Both the position numbers and the translations under genes were made by a program. This document shows positions 1 through 9,417 of a stretch of DNA of 64,000 nucleotides, one piece after another (position 1 is the first letter of the stretch; the number at the start of each line of letters is the position of its first letter). The notes below the pieces were generated by a model, which was given only the letters and a program-made list of their open reading frames with translations, was not told the origin of the DNA and did no database searches. Source of the stretch: Actinacidiphila rubida (GTDB taxonomy: Bacteria > Actinomycetota > Actinomycetes > Streptomycetales > Streptomycetaceae); NCBI RefSeq assembly GCF_900110255.1, contig NZ_FODD01000014.1, forward strand, positions 1-64,000. Direction: 5' to 3'.

Positions 1-465
1 GGCGGCTGCACCGCCGCACAGCTGCTGGGCAACCCGGGCTTCGAGACGGGCACGGCCGCGCCGTGGACCGCCTCCAGCGGCGTGATCGACAACAGCACCG
101 GTGAGGCCGCCCACAGCGGCTCGTGGAAGGCGTGGCTGAACGGCTACGGCACCACCCACACCGACACGCTGTCCCAGTCGGTGACCGTGCCGGCGTCCTG
201 CACCACCGCCACCCTCACCTTCTACCTGCACATCGACACGGCCGAGACCACCACCACGACCGCGTACGACAAGCTGACGCTGACCGCCGGCTCGACGACG
301 CTGGCCACCTACTCCAACCTCAACAAGAACACCGGCTACGCCCAGAAGTCGGTGAACCTGTCCTCCTACGCCGGCCAGACGGTGACCCTGAAGTTCACCG
401 GCACCGAGGACTCCAGCCTCCAGACCTCGTTCGTCATCGACGACACCGCGGTCAACGTGAGCTGA
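1..465 (+). CDS. C-terminal part of a secreted beta-sandwich (protease-associated) protein
   Basis: The frame is open from the first base, so only the last 154 residues are present and the true start lies outside the window. The visible part opens with an NPGFETG...PWTAS pattern and ends with [11 protein letters not shown]. This jelly-roll arrangement is common at the C-terminus of extracellular actinomycete proteases and glycosidases, where it acts as a binding or stabilising module. The sequence is rich in Thr and Ser and almost free of Lys and Arg, as expected for a secreted protein. The catalytic domain is missing, so the enzyme class cannot be named. A strong hairpin follows the stop codon. 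Confidence 0.7.
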   Translation, partial: GGCTAAQLLGNPGFETGTAAPWTASSGVIDNSTGEAAHSGSWKAWLNGYGTTHTDTLSQSVTVPASCTTATLTFYLHIDTAETTTTTAYDKLTLTAGSTTLATYSNLNKNTGYAQKSVNLSSYAGQTVTLKFTGTEDSSLQTSFVIDDTAVNVS

Positions 466-491
466 CGCAGGAACGCGCCACCAGCACACGA

Positions 492-528
492 CGGACCCGG
501 GTCGGCCCCCACTGCCGACCCGGGTCCG
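492..528. terminator. Perfect 15-bp hairpin between convergent genes
   Basis: Arms at 492-506 and 514-528 are exact reverse complements around a 7-nt loop. On the plus side a short T run (532-534) follows. It lies between the secreted protein and the convergent lipoprotein gene and can serve both. Confidence 0.8.
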
Positions 529-549
529 CCGTTTCCCCCGGTCACCCGG

Positions 550-951
550 TCACCGCACGCTGACGGTGACCTTCCACCCGACGATGGCGTGGCAGGACAC
601 ACCGCCGGGTTTCGCGCCCGGGCAGGCGTGCCGGAAGCCGCTCAGCTGGGCACTGCCGGCCCGTGCGCCGCGGTAGACGCCGGGTGAGACCTCGGTCAGG
701 GCAGTGCCGTTCAGGTTGGCCGGCACGTCCTTGGCGCCGATCCGCACCCGTACGGTGCTGCCCACGTTCAGACACACCTCGCGCGCACCGGTGGCGTCCA
801 GGTCGACGACGACGTCGCCGCAGTCCGGCTGCGCACCGGCCGTGCTCGGGTCCGGTGCTCCCACCCGCACCCCGCCAGCCGAGCCGCATCCGGCCACCAG
901 CACCAAGGACGCGACGGCCGCCCCCGCGGCCGCTGCCATCCGAGCGCGCAT
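550..951 (-). CDS. Small secreted lipoprotein, function unknown
   Basis: 133 residues from an ATG at 951, preceded by GGAGG about 7 nt upstream on the minus strand. An upstream in-frame start would add an unlikely leader before the signal peptide. The N-terminus is MRARM followed by an Ala/Val-rich hydrophobic stretch and the lipobox LVAGC, so the mature protein should be lipid-anchored outside the membrane. The remainder has four further Cys that could form disulphides (CGDVV, VCLNV, HACPG, VSCHA). The central segment resembles a small beta-barrel, but no known family was recognised. It is transcribed alone and ends at the bidirectional hairpin. Confidence 0.75.
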   Translation of the reverse strand: MRARMAAAAGAAVASLVLVAGCGSAGGVRVGAPDPSTAGAQPDCGDVVVDLDATGAREVCLNVGSTVRVRIGAKDVPANLNGTALTEVSPGVYRGARAGSAQLSGFRHACPGAKPGGVSCHAIVGWKVTVSVR

Positions 952-1144
952 TCCCCAACCTCCCTCGCCCGGGCCGCCCTTGGTCGGGGAGCGGCCGGTC
1001 ATGGGTGGGACGCAGGCCGGCCGGGTCCGGTTCCCCGCGGCCGCGGGGACGGCGGGGCGGGTCGGGGCGCGGGGCGGGCCCTGGCCCAGGCGGGCCGAGC
1101 CCCGCAGCGTTGCGGACCGCGCACGGCCGGAGCGCGGGCCGGGC

Positions 1145-2779
1145 TCAGCGCTCGGTGATCCGCCCGTCGGCGACCTCGATGCGGCGGGTGGTGTGCACCG
1201 CGTCGAGCATGCGCCGGTCGTGGGTGACCAGCAGCAGCGTGCCCTGGTACGAGGCCAGCGCCGACTCCAGCTGCTCGATGGCGGGCAGGTCGAGATGGTT
1301 GGTCGGCTCGTCGAGCACCAGCAGGTTCACGCCCCTGGCCTGGAGCAGCGCCAGCGCGGCGCGGGTGCGCTCCCCCGGCGACAGGGTCGCGGCGGGCCGC
1401 AGCACGTGAGCGGCCTTGAGGCCGAACTTGGCGAGGAGCGTGCGGATCTCCGCGGGCTCCATGTCGGGAACCGGTGCGCGGAAGGCGTCGAGCAGCGGCT
1501 CGCCGCCGCGGAACAGCGCGCGGGCCTGGTCGACCTCGCCGACCTGCACGCCGGGGCCGAGCGCGGAGGTGCCCTCGTCCAGGGGCAGCCGGCCGAGCAG
1601 CGCGGCCAGCAGCGTCGACTTGCCCGAACCGTTGGCGCCGGTGATGGCGACCCGGTCCGCCCAGTCGATCTGCAGGTCGACCGGGCCGAACGCGAAGTCG
1701 CCGCGCCGCACCCGGGCGCCGCGCAACGTGGCCACCACCGCGCCGGAGCGGGGCGCGGCGGCGATCTCCATCCGCAGCTCCCACTCCTTGCGCGGCTCCT
1801 CCACGACGTCCAGCCGCTCGATCAGCCGCTCGGTCTGCCGGGCCTTGGCCGCCTGCTTCTCGCTGCCCTCGGCGCGCGCCTTGCGGGCGATCTTGTCGCC
1901 GTCGGGCGCCTTGCGCAGCGCGTTGCGGGTGCCCTTGTCCATCCAGCCCCGCTGCATCCGCGCCCGGGCCTCCAGCCCGGCCTTGGTGTCGGCGAACTCG
2001 TCGTACTCCTCGCGGGCGTGCCGGCGGGCGGTCGCCCGCTCCTCCAGGTACGAGGCGTAGCCGCCGCCGTAGACGCCGACCTGCTGCTGCGCGAGGTCGA
2101 GTTCCACCACGCTGGTGACGGTGCGGGTGAGGAACTCGCGGTCGTGGCTGACCAGGACCGTGCCGGCGCGCAGCCCGGTGACGAACTTCTCCAGGCGCTC
2201 CAGGCCGTCCAGGTCGAGGTCGTTGGTGGGCTCGTCGAGCAGGAAGACGTCGTAGCGGCTGAGCAGCAGCGAGGCCAGGCCGGCGCGGGCCGCCTGCCCG
2301 CCGGACAGCCCGCGCATGTCCGCGTCGAGACTGATTCCCAGCCCGAGCGTGGCCGCGGCCTCGTCCGCCCGGTCGTCCAGGTCGGCACCGCCCAGGGCGA
2401 GCCACCGGTCGAGCGCCGCCGCGTACGCGTCGTCCGCGCCGGGCGCCTCCTCGACGAGCGCCTGCGTCGCGGCGTCCAGGGCGGTCTGCGCGGCGGTCAC
2501 ACCGGTGCGGCGCCCGAGGAACTCGCGCACGGACTCCGCGCGCCGGTCGGGTTCCTGCGGCAGGTACCCGACCGTGGCGTCCGCGGGGCTGAGCCGCAGC
2601 GCGCCGTCCTCGGGCGCGTCGATCCCGGCGAGCAGCCGCAGCAGCGTGGACTTCCCGGCGCCGTTCGCCCCGACCAGTCCGATGACGTCCCCGGGGGCGA
2701 CGACCAGGTCGAGACCCGAGAACAGGGCACGGTCGCCGTGTCCGGCGGCAAGCTTCTTGGCTACGAGGGTGGCACTCAT
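1145..2779 (-). CDS. ABC-F family ATP-binding protein
   Basis: 544 residues with two ABC ATPase domains and no membrane segments, the hallmark of the ABC-F family, which acts on the ribosome in translation or antibiotic protection rather than in transport. Domain 1 has Walker A GANGAGKS near residues 37-44, the signature LSGGQ and FLLDEPTNDLDL. The two domains are joined by a charged linker rich in Arg and Lys. Domain 2 has Walker A GANGSGKS, the LSPGERTR signature and VLDEPTNHLDL. The ATG at 2779 begins MSATLVAKKL; the ribosome binding site is weak. A housekeeping role or drug resistance cannot be separated from sequence alone. A second ABC-F gene lies at 13979. Confidence 0.9.
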   Translation of the reverse strand: MSATLVAKKLAAGHGDRALFSGLDLVVAPGDVIGLVGANGAGKSTLLRLLAGIDAPEDGALRLSPADATVGYLPQEPDRRAESVREFLGRRTGVTAAQTALDAATQALVEEAPGADDAYAAALDRWLALGGADLDDRADEAAATLGLGISLDADMRGLSGGQAARAGLASLLLSRYDVFLLDEPTNDLDLDGLERLEKFVTGLRAGTVLVSHDREFLTRTVTSVVELDLAQQQVGVYGGGYASYLEERATARRHAREEYDEFADTKAGLEARARMQRGWMDKGTRNALRKAPDGDKIARKARAEGSEKQAAKARQTERLIERLDVVEEPRKEWELRMEIAAAPRSGAVVATLRGARVRRGDFAFGPVDLQIDWADRVAITGANGSGKSTLLAALLGRLPLDEGTSALGPGVQVGEVDQARALFRGGEPLLDAFRAPVPDMEPAEIRTLLAKFGLKAAHVLRPAATLSPGERTRAALALLQARGVNLLVLDEPTNHLDLPAIEQLESALASYQGTLLLVTHDRRMLDAVHTTRRIEVADGRITER

Positions 2780-2883
2780 CAGAGGCCGGATCCTATCGCC
2801 TCCCCTCGAACGCAAACCACCCGATTCCCTCCGGGCCCACCTGTACGCCGAACCGTCCGCACGCCCCCGCACCGCTCCGGCCC

Positions 2884-2916
2884 CCGGCACCGGCACCGGC
2901 ACCGGCACCGGCACCG
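2884..2916. repeat. Hexanucleotide tandem repeat (CCGGCA), about 5.5 copies
   Basis: Five exact copies plus a half copy of CCGGCA in non-coding DNA. The unit length is a multiple of three, but no credible reading frame covers it. Such tracts can vary in copy number by slippage. Confidence 0.85.
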
Positions 2917-3193
2917 CTGAAGATCGTCCACCACGTCGACGACCGGCCACAGCTCGAGCCGCCGCCGTGGACATCCGGCAGCGCACGGCAACCACCACCG
3001 CCCCCTCGGGCCGACGGGCCAGACCCGCCGTACGCGGTCGAACCGCGCCCGCGCCCACCTTCCCCTCGGCCGGCCACGCCCGAACCGTCGTACAGGTGCG
3101 GCCGTGCCGGCCGCAGGCTTCGGGCCCGGGCCCCGTCGGGGGCCTCCGGCACGCGAGGGACGGCGGAGAGAACACGCGCGCGTCGGGGCGGAA

Positions 3194-3238
3194 AATCATG
3201 CATGCATGCTTGATTGTTTTTCGGGGGGCTGCCACGCT
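3194..3238 (+). promoter_or_regulatory. Probable TetR operator and promoter of the acyl-CoA operon
   Basis: Bases 3194-3215 form a 22-bp near-perfect palindrome with a GCATGCATGC core and outer arms AATCA / TGATT; only one symmetric base pair deviates. The right end provides TTGATT (3210-3215), a fair -35 box. CACGCT at 3233-3238, 17 bp on, is a weak -10. A site of this shape over the -35 box suggests repression by a dimeric TetR protein, most simply the one at the operon's end (10146). Binding is inferred. Confidence 0.6.
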
Positions 3239-3292
3239 CGGGCCGCACGCTGACTTCGACGTCGTCACATCGGCGTCATCCGAGGGGTGGCC

Positions 3293-4168
3293 ATGGCCGA
3301 TCCGCAGTCCGTACGCACCGTCCTGGACGATCTCCGTGCCGAGAGCGACGCGCTCGACAGCATCGTCGCGGGACTGGACCCCGAGCGCTGGGGCGATTCG
3401 ACGCCCGCCGCGGGGTGGACCGTCGCGCACCAGATCGCGCATCTGGCCTGGACCGATCACCAGGCGCTGCTGGCGATCGACGACCCGGACGCGTTCGCGG
3501 CGGAACTCACCTACGCGATGGGGAACTTGGACACGTACGTGGACGAGGCCGCGGCGGAGGGCGCGCGGCTGCCCCCGGCCGCACTGCTGGAGCGGTGGCG
3601 TTCCAGCCGGGCGCGGCTCTGGGCGACGCTCGTCGCGCAGCCGCAGGGCGTCCGGCACCCCTGGTACGGGCCGCCGATGAGCACCGCCGCGGTGGCGACC
3701 GGGCGGCTGATGGAGACCTGGGCGCACGGCCAGGACATCGCCGACACGCTGGGTGTACGGCGCGAGGCGACCCCGCGCCTGCGTCATGTCGTGCGGATCG
3801 CGGTGCGCGCCCGCGACTACGCGTTCGCGGCACACGGCCGCCCCGCGCCCGCCGCCGAGTTCCGGTGGGAACTGATCGCGCCGGACGGCACGTTGTGGAC
3901 CTTCGGTCCCGAGGACGCCGAACAGCGCGTGACCGGACCGGCGGTCGACCTGTGCCTGCTGGCGGTGCAGCGCCGCCACCGCGACGACCTGGCGCTGCGC
4001 GCAGAAGGGGAGGACGCCGACACCTGGCTGTCGATCGCCCAGGCGTTCGCCGGTCCTCCCGGCAACGGCCGTCCGCCGGGCGGGACTTCGGGATCCTCGG
4101 CGAGCGCCGGAAGCGCCGCGGGCGGCACAGGCGGTGGCCGGACGGATTCCGCCGGAGGCACCCGATGA
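3293..4168 (+). CDS. TIGR03084-type protein (DinB/mycothiol maleylpyruvate isomerase fold)
   Basis: 291 residues. The ATG at 3293 is preferred over the GTG at 3287 because GAGGGG stands 5 nt before it. The N-terminal helical bundle resembles the mycothiol-dependent isomerase (MDMPI_N) family: the motifs WTVAHQIAHLAWTDH and METWAHGQDIAD carry the His residues that bind metal in this fold. The last 25 or so residues are Gly/Ser-rich and probably disordered. The stop overlaps the next start (ATGA), so it is translationally coupled to the carboxylase beta gene and heads the operon. Homologues of this type are known beside acyl-CoA carboxylase genes. A thiol-transfer or metal-dependent step on an acyl-CoA intermediate is possible but unproven. 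Confidence 0.8.
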   Translation: MADPQSVRTVLDDLRAESDALDSIVAGLDPERWGDSTPAAGWTVAHQIAHLAWTDHQALLAIDDPDAFAAELTYAMGNLDTYVDEAAAEGARLPPAALLERWRSSRARLWATLVAQPQGVRHPWYGPPMSTAAVATGRLMETWAHGQDIADTLGVRREATPRLRHVVRIAVRARDYAFAAHGRPAPAAEFRWELIAPDGTLWTFGPEDAEQRVTGPAVDLCLLAVQRRHRDDLALRAEGEDADTWLSIAQAFAGPPGNGRPPGGTSGSSASAGSAAGGTGGGRTDSAGGTR

Positions 4169-5754
4169 CGGGCACGCTTCCCCGCGGCGCGGACTTCGCC
4201 GAGCGCCGTACGACGATGCTGGAGCGGCTCGCCGAGGTCGCGGGCGCGCACGCCGAGGCACTGGCCGGCGGCGGCCCCAAGTACCAGGAAAGACACCGGA
4301 GTCGCGGCAAGCTCGGCGCGCGCGAGCGGATCGAGCTGCTGCTCGACCCGGACACCCCGTTCCTCGAACTGTCGCCGCTGGCGGGCTGGGGCAGCGACTT
4401 CACCACGGGCGCCTCGCTCGTCACCGGCATCGGCGTGATCGAGGGCGTCGAGTGCCTGGTCACCGCCAACGACCCGACGGTGCGCGGCGGGGCGAGCAAC
4501 CCCTGGACGCTGAAGAAGGCACTGCGCGCCAACGAGATCGCCTTCGCGAACCGGCTGCCGGTGGTGAGCCTGGTGGAGTCGGGCGGCGCCGACCTGCCCA
4601 GCCAGAAGGAGATCTTCATCCCGGGCGGCGCGCTCTTCCGCGACCTGACCCGGTTGTCGGCGGCCGGAATCCCCACCGTGGCCGTCGTGTTCGGCAACTC
4701 CACGGCCGGCGGGGCCTACGTACCCGGCATGTCGGACCACGTCATCATGGTCAAGGAGCGCTCGAAGGTGTTCCTGGGCGGCCCGCCGCTGGTGAAGATG
4801 GCGACCGGCGAGGAGAGCGACGACGAGGAGCTCGGCGGCGCGGACATGCACGCCCGTGTCTCCGGCCTCGCGGACTACTTCGCCCTCGACGAGCCGGACG
4901 CACTGCGCACCGCCCGCCGCGTCGTGGCCCGCCTCAACTGGCGCAAGATCGGCCCGGCGCCGCGCCCCGCCCCGCGCCCGCCGCTGTTCGACGAGGACGA
5001 CCTGCTCGGCATCGTGCCGGGCGACCTGCGCACGCCGTTCGATCCGCGTGAGGTGATCGCGCGGATCTCGGACGGCTCGGAGTTCGACGAGTTCAAGCCG
5101 CTCTACGGCCCGAGCCTGGCCACCGGCTGGGCCGAGATCCACGGGTACCCGGTGGGTGTCCTCGCCAACGCGCAGGGCGTCCTGTTCAGCGCGGAGTCCC
5201 AGAAGGCCGCGCAGTTCATCCAGTTGGCCAACCAGCGTGACATTCCGCTGCTGTTCCTGCACAACACCACCGGCTACATGGTGGGCCGCGAGTACGAGCA
5301 GGGCGGCATCATCAAGCACGGCTCGATGATGATCAACGCCGTCTCCAACTCGAAGGTCCCGCACATCTCCGTGCTGATGGGCGCCAGTTACGGCGCCGGC
5401 CACTACGGCATGTGCGGCCGTGCCTACGAGCCGCGGTTCCTGTTCTCGTGGCCGAGCGCGAAGTCGGCGGTGATGGGCCCGGCCCAGCTCGCCGGAGTGC
5501 TGTCGATCGTGGCCCGCCAGTCCGCGCTGGCCAAGGGGCACCCCTACGACGAGGACGCGGACGCGGCACTGCGCGCGATGGTGGAACAGCAGATCGAGGC
5601 GGAGTCGCTGCCGATGTTCCTGTCGGGGCGGCTGTACGACGACGGCGTGATCGACCCGCGGGACACCCGCACGGTGCTCGGCCTGTGCCTGTCCGCGGTG
5701 CACGGCGCGCCCGTCGAGGGCGCGCGCGGCGGCTTCGGCGTCTTCCGGATGTGA
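4165..5754 (+). CDS. Acyl-CoA carboxylase, carboxyltransferase (beta) subunit
   Basis: 529 residues, normal length for the methylcrotonyl/geranyl/propionyl-CoA carboxylase beta family. The protein transfers carboxyl from biotin to an acyl-CoA. Crotonase-fold halves are visible: an N-terminal acyl-CoA site around VVSLVESGGADLPSQ and FGNSTAGGAYVPGMSD, and a C-terminal carboxybiotin site around FLHNTTGYMVGREYEQGGIIKHG. GGPPLVKMATGEE is typical of the MCC/GCC-like branch rather than the PccB branch. The start overlaps the preceding stop by ATGA; the alpha subunit follows after 14 nt. With the dehydrogenase and crotonase downstream, it suggests branched-chain or isoprenoid acyl-CoA breakdown, as in leucine or acyclic terpene degradation. 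The substrate is not determined. Confidence 0.93.
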   Translation: MTGTLPRGADFAERRTTMLERLAEVAGAHAEALAGGGPKYQERHRSRGKLGARERIELLLDPDTPFLELSPLAGWGSDFTTGASLVTGIGVIEGVECLVTANDPTVRGGASNPWTLKKALRANEIAFANRLPVVSLVESGGADLPSQKEIFIPGGALFRDLTRLSAAGIPTVAVVFGNSTAGGAYVPGMSDHVIMVKERSKVFLGGPPLVKMATGEESDDEELGGADMHARVSGLADYFALDEPDALRTARRVVARLNWRKIGPAPRPAPRPPLFDEDDLLGIVPGDLRTPFDPREVIARISDGSEFDEFKPLYGPSLATGWAEIHGYPVGVLANAQGVLFSAESQKAAQFIQLANQRDIPLLFLHNTTGYMVGREYEQGGIIKHGSMMINAVSNSKVPHISVLMGASYGAGHYGMCGRAYEPRFLFSWPSAKSAVMGPAQLAGVLSIVARQSALAKGHPYDEDADAALRAMVEQQIEAESLPMFLSGRLYDDGVIDPRDTRTVLGLCLSAVHGAPVEGARGGFGVFRM

Positions 5755-5768
5755 GGGGCGGGCAAGGG

Positions 5769-8084
5769 ATGGCAGCGACAGCAGCGGCGCCGGGCGAGCG
5801 GCGCAAACCCGATGGCACGGGCACGCCCGACGTACCCGAGCGGCCGGACGCCGCCCGGAGGACGATCCGTTCGGTGCTGGTGGCCAACCGCGGCGAGATC
5901 GCCCGGCGCGTCTTCCGCACCTGCCGCGACCTCGGCATCACGACGGTCGCCGTGCACTCCGACGCCGACGAGCGGGCACCGCACGTCCGCGAGGCCGACG
6001 CGGCGGTGCGCCTGCCGGGCGACGCGCCCGCCGACACGTACCTGCGCGCCGACCTGCTGGTGGCCGCGGCACTGGCCGCGGGGGCGGACGCGGTCCACCC
6101 GGGGTACGGATTCCTCTCGGAGAGCGCGGAGTTCGCCCGTGCCGTGCAGGAGGCGGGCCTGACATGGATCGGGCCGGCGCCGGGCGCGGTCGCCGCGATG
6201 GGCTCGAAGACACGCGCGAAGGAACTGATGGCGGCCGCGGGCGTCCCGCTGTTCGGCCGCCTGGACCCGGCCGCGGTGACCGCGGACGACCTGCCGCTGC
6301 TGGTGAAGGCCGCCTCGGGCGGTGGTGGCCGCGGCATGCGCGTCGTCCGCGAACTCGACCGGCTCCCGGCGGAGTTGGCGGCCGCCGAGGCCGAGGCGTG
6401 CTCGGCGTTCGGCGACGGCGAGGTCTTCCTGGAGCCGTATGCGGAAGGCGCCCGGCACGTCGAGGTGCAGGTCCTCGCGGACACGCACGGCACGGTGTGG
6501 GTGCTCGGCGAGCGCGACTGCTCGCTGCAGCGGCGGCACCAGAAGGTGATCGAGGAGACCCCGGCCCCCGCGCTGCCGGAGGACGTGCGCGAGGTCCTGC
6601 ACGAGGCGGCAGGGCGGGCTGCCCGCTCCATCGGCTACACCGGCGCGGGCACCGTGGAGTTCCTGGTCGCGCGCGACGGCCGGCCGTACTTCCTGGAGAT
6701 GAACACCCGCCTGCAGGTGGAGCATCCGGTGACGGAGTGCGTCACCGGACTCGATCTCGTCGCGTGGCAGATCCGCGTCGCCGAGGGCGCCGCACTGCCG
6801 CCGGAGCCGCCGCGGCCACGCGGCCACGCGATCGAGGCGCGGCTGTACGCGGAGGACCCGGCGCGCGGATGGCAGCCGCAGCCCGGGCCGCTGCACCTGC
6901 TCGACGTACCGGGCGTGGACGCGGAGTTCGCGGTTCCCCCGGGGCGGGAGACGGGTCTGCGGCTGGACGCGGGCGTGGCGGGCGGCGACACGATCGGCGT
7001 GCACTACGACCCGATGCTGGCCAAGGTCATCGCCTGGGCGCCGACCCGGGCCGAGGCGGTCCGCCGGCTGGCAGGTGCCCTCGAGCGCACCCGGCTGCAC
7101 GGGCCGCGCACCAACCGCGATCTGCTCGTCCGGGCGCTGCGGCACCCGGAGTTCGCGGCGGCCCGGCTGGACACGGCCTTCCTGGAGCGCCACTCCGCCG
7201 AACTGGGCGTGGGCACCGGCGCATCGGCGCACGCGGACGGCGGGACCAGCACCAGCACGGCCAGCGGCACGGTCACCGGCACCGGCACCGCCGCGGACAC
7301 CGGCGCGACGTCCTCCTTCGTGGACGGCACCGCGGCGGCCCCGGAGGCCCCGGCTCAGGACCGGACGGCGCTCGCCGCGCTGGCGGCGGCCCTCGCCGAC
7401 GCGGCGGCGCGGACGGCCGGCGGGTCGGCCGCCCCGGGCGCGGCAGCTTCCGGCCCGGGCACGTCCGGCCCGGCGGCCTCGGGCCGGCGGGCTCCCGGCC
7501 TCTCCCCCACCGACTCCCCTACGGACGGAACGGCGGTCGCTGCCGTCCCGATCCGGCTCGGCGGCTGGCGGAACGTTCCCTCGCAACCGCAGCTGAAGCG
7601 TTTCCGCGCCGAGGCCACGGGAGCCGTCCACGACGTCCGCTACCGCCTGGACCGCGACGGCCTGACCGCCCCGGACTTCCCCGGCGTCACGCTGGTGAGC
7701 GCAGCTCCGGACCGCGTCGTCCTGGAGATCGCGGGCGTCCGGCACCCCTTCTCGGTGGCCGCCTACGCCGAACGGGTGTTCGTGGATTCGCCCTTCGTGT
7801 GCACGGCACTGACCGCGCTCCCCCGGTTCACCCCGCCCGGGGAACGCACCGCGCCGGGGTCGCTGCGTGCGCCGATGCCCGGAACCGTCGTCCGGATAGG
7901 TGAATTCACCGCCGGCGACCGCGTCACCGCCGGCGCCCCGCTGCTGTGGCTCGAGGCGATGAAGATGGAACACGTGATCGCCGCGCCCGCCGCGGGGACC
8001 CTCACCGAACTCACCGCCGAGGTCGGCCGCCAGGTCGAACTCGGAGCCGTACTCGCCGTCGTCAAGGAGGAAACGGGACCATGA
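5769..8084 (+). CDS. Acyl-CoA carboxylase alpha subunit (biotin carboxylase plus biotin carrier)
   Basis: 771 residues from an ATG at 5769 with a purine-rich site just upstream. The biotin carboxylase domain starts near residue 34 (VLVANRGEIARRVFRT), with the ATP-grasp loop KAASGGGGRGMRVV and the RLQVEHPVTE motif. The C-terminal biotinyl domain carries EAMKM, with the biotin-accepting Lys near residue 732. Between them, residues about 484-597 form a long Ala/Gly/Thr/Ser/Pro linker with repeated TGTG runs. The usual conserved segment returns at PIRLGGWRNVPSQPQ. The linker is longer and more repetitive than expected and is probably disordered. The stop overlaps the next gene's start. Together with the beta subunit it carboxylates an acyl-CoA using bicarbonate and ATP. 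Confidence 0.94.
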   Translation: MAATAAAPGERRKPDGTGTPDVPERPDAARRTIRSVLVANRGEIARRVFRTCRDLGITTVAVHSDADERAPHVREADAAVRLPGDAPADTYLRADLLVAAALAAGADAVHPGYGFLSESAEFARAVQEAGLTWIGPAPGAVAAMGSKTRAKELMAAAGVPLFGRLDPAAVTADDLPLLVKAASGGGGRGMRVVRELDRLPAELAAAEAEACSAFGDGEVFLEPYAEGARHVEVQVLADTHGTVWVLGERDCSLQRRHQKVIEETPAPALPEDVREVLHEAAGRAARSIGYTGAGTVEFLVARDGRPYFLEMNTRLQVEHPVTECVTGLDLVAWQIRVAEGAALPPEPPRPRGHAIEARLYAEDPARGWQPQPGPLHLLDVPGVDAEFAVPPGRETGLRLDAGVAGGDTIGVHYDPMLAKVIAWAPTRAEAVRRLAGALERTRLHGPRTNRDLLVRALRHPEFAAARLDTAFLERHSAELGVGTGASAHADGGTSTSTASGTVTGTGTAADTGATSSFVDGTAAAPEAPAQDRTALAALAAALADAAARTAGGSAAPGAAASGPGTSGPAASGRRAPGLSPTDSPTDGTAVAAVPIRLGGWRNVPSQPQLKRFRAEATGAVHDVRYRLDRDGLTAPDFPGVTLVSAAPDRVVLEIAGVRHPFSVAAYAERVFVDSPFVCTALTALPRFTPPGERTAPGSLRAPMPGTVVRIGEFTAGDRVTAGAPLLWLEAMKMEHVIAAPAAGTLTELTAEVGRQVELGAVLAVVKEETGP

Positions 8085-9271
8085 CCACCGTCCGCAGCAC
8101 CTTCGACAGCGCCATGCTGGAGAGCGAGGAGCGGCGCGCACTGCGCGAGGCCGTGCGCTCGCTCGGCAGCCGCTACGGGCGCGACTACTTCACGGCGACC
8201 GTGCGCGCCGGCAAACACACCGACGACCTGTGGCAGGAGGCCGGCCGGCTCGGCTATCTGGGGGTCAACATCCCGGAGGAGTACGGCGGCGGGGGCAGCG
8301 GCATCAGCGAACTGTCCATCGTGCTGGAGGAGCTGGGGGCGGCGGGCTGCCCTCTGCTGCTGCTCATCGTCTCCCCCGCGATCTGCGGGACGGTCATCGC
8401 GCGCTTCGGCACCGACGCGCAGAAGCAGCGCTGGCTGCCCGGCATCGCCGACGGCTCGCTGCGGATGGCGTTCGGCATCACCGAGCCCGACGCCGGTTCC
8501 AACTCGCACCGGATCACGACCACCGCCCGGCGCGACCCCCAGACCGGCGGCTGGCTGCTGACCGGCCGGAAGGTGTTCATCTCCGGTGTCGACATCGCCG
8601 ACGCCACGCTGATCGTGGGCCGGACCGAGGACGCGAGGACCGGGAAGCTCAAGCCCTGCCTGTTCATCGTCGAACGGGACACCCCGGGCTTCGAGTTCCG
8701 GCAGATCGACATGGAACTGTCGGCGCCGGAGAAGCAGTTCCAGGTGTTCCTGGACGACGTGGCGCTGCCGGCCGAGGCGCTGGTGGGCGACGAGGACGCG
8801 GGCCTGCTGCAGCTGTTCGCCGGGCTCAACCCGGAGCGCATCATGACCGCCGCGTTCTCCGTGGGGATGGGCCGCTACGCGCTCGCCACCGCGGTCGACT
8901 ACGCGCGGACGCGGCAGGTCTGGACGTCGCCGATCGGCTCCCACCAGGCCATCGCCCATCCGCTGGCGCAGGCCCACATCGAGCTGGAGCTGGCGCGGCT
9001 GATGATGCAGAAGGCCGCGTACCTCTACGACGCGGGCGACGACATGGGGGCGGGCGAGGCGGCGAACATGGCGAAGTACGCCGCGGCGGAGGCGGGCGCC
9101 AAGGCCGTCGACCAGGCGGTGCACACCCTCGGCGGCAACGGGCTGACGTCGGAGTACGGTCTGGCGTCGATGCTGACGGCGTCCCGGGTGGGCCGAATAG
9201 CCCCGGTGAGCCGGGAGATGATCCTCAACTTCGTCTCCCACTACACCCTCGGCCTGCCCAAGTCCTACTGA
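8081..9271 (+). CDS. Acyl-CoA dehydrogenase
   Basis: 396 residues, standard for the FAD-dependent family that introduces an alpha-beta double bond into acyl-CoA. Visible features are IPEEYGG near the N-terminus, MAFGITEPDAGSNSHRITTTA (the flavin and substrate loop), and the C-terminal QAVHTLGGNGLTSEYG region. Ala, Val or another small residue replaces Glu in some positions, so the catalytic base could not be fixed by eye. The start ATGA overlaps the biotin carboxylase stop, indicating coupled translation. In the pathway it would act before the carboxylase, as isovaleryl- or citronellyl-CoA dehydrogenases do. A 146-nt gap separates it from the crotonase gene. Confidence 0.92.
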   Translation: MTTVRSTFDSAMLESEERRALREAVRSLGSRYGRDYFTATVRAGKHTDDLWQEAGRLGYLGVNIPEEYGGGGSGISELSIVLEELGAAGCPLLLLIVSPAICGTVIARFGTDAQKQRWLPGIADGSLRMAFGITEPDAGSNSHRITTTARRDPQTGGWLLTGRKVFISGVDIADATLIVGRTEDARTGKLKPCLFIVERDTPGFEFRQIDMELSAPEKQFQVFLDDVALPAEALVGDEDAGLLQLFAGLNPERIMTAAFSVGMGRYALATAVDYARTRQVWTSPIGSHQAIAHPLAQAHIELELARLMMQKAAYLYDAGDDMGAGEAANMAKYAAAEAGAKAVDQAVHTLGGNGLTSEYGLASMLTASRVGRIAPVSREMILNFVSHYTLGLPKSY

Positions 9272-9417
9272 GCGGGGCCGCGTTCGTCCCGGCGGTCTGG
9301 CCCTTCCCGCCCGCCCCGGCCGGTCTCCGTCCGATCCGAGCGACCGTTGGGGCCCGGCTCCGGTCCGCACGAAGCCGAACCCTGTCCCGACCCGCATCCA
9401 CACACCAGGAGCCCGCA

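Larger units (their letters stand above)
2780..3292. other. Divergent intergenic region (513 bp)
   Basis: No convincing gene on either strand. It contains a CCGGCA tandem repeat (2884-2916) and, at its right end, an AT-richer stretch that carries the operator-like palindrome and the probable promoter of the carboxylase operon. Confidence 0.6.

Noticed and set aside
2884..2916. CRISPR array
   Set aside because: The repeat unit is only 6 bp without spacers. No array of 25-40 bp repeats with unique spacers was found anywhere in the window.
704..2920. Long open frame (738 codons) on the plus strand opposite the first ABC-F gene
   Set aside because: Its protein is repetitive in Arg, Gly, Ala and Val with no domain. 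Long antisense frames arise automatically in GC-rich coding DNA.
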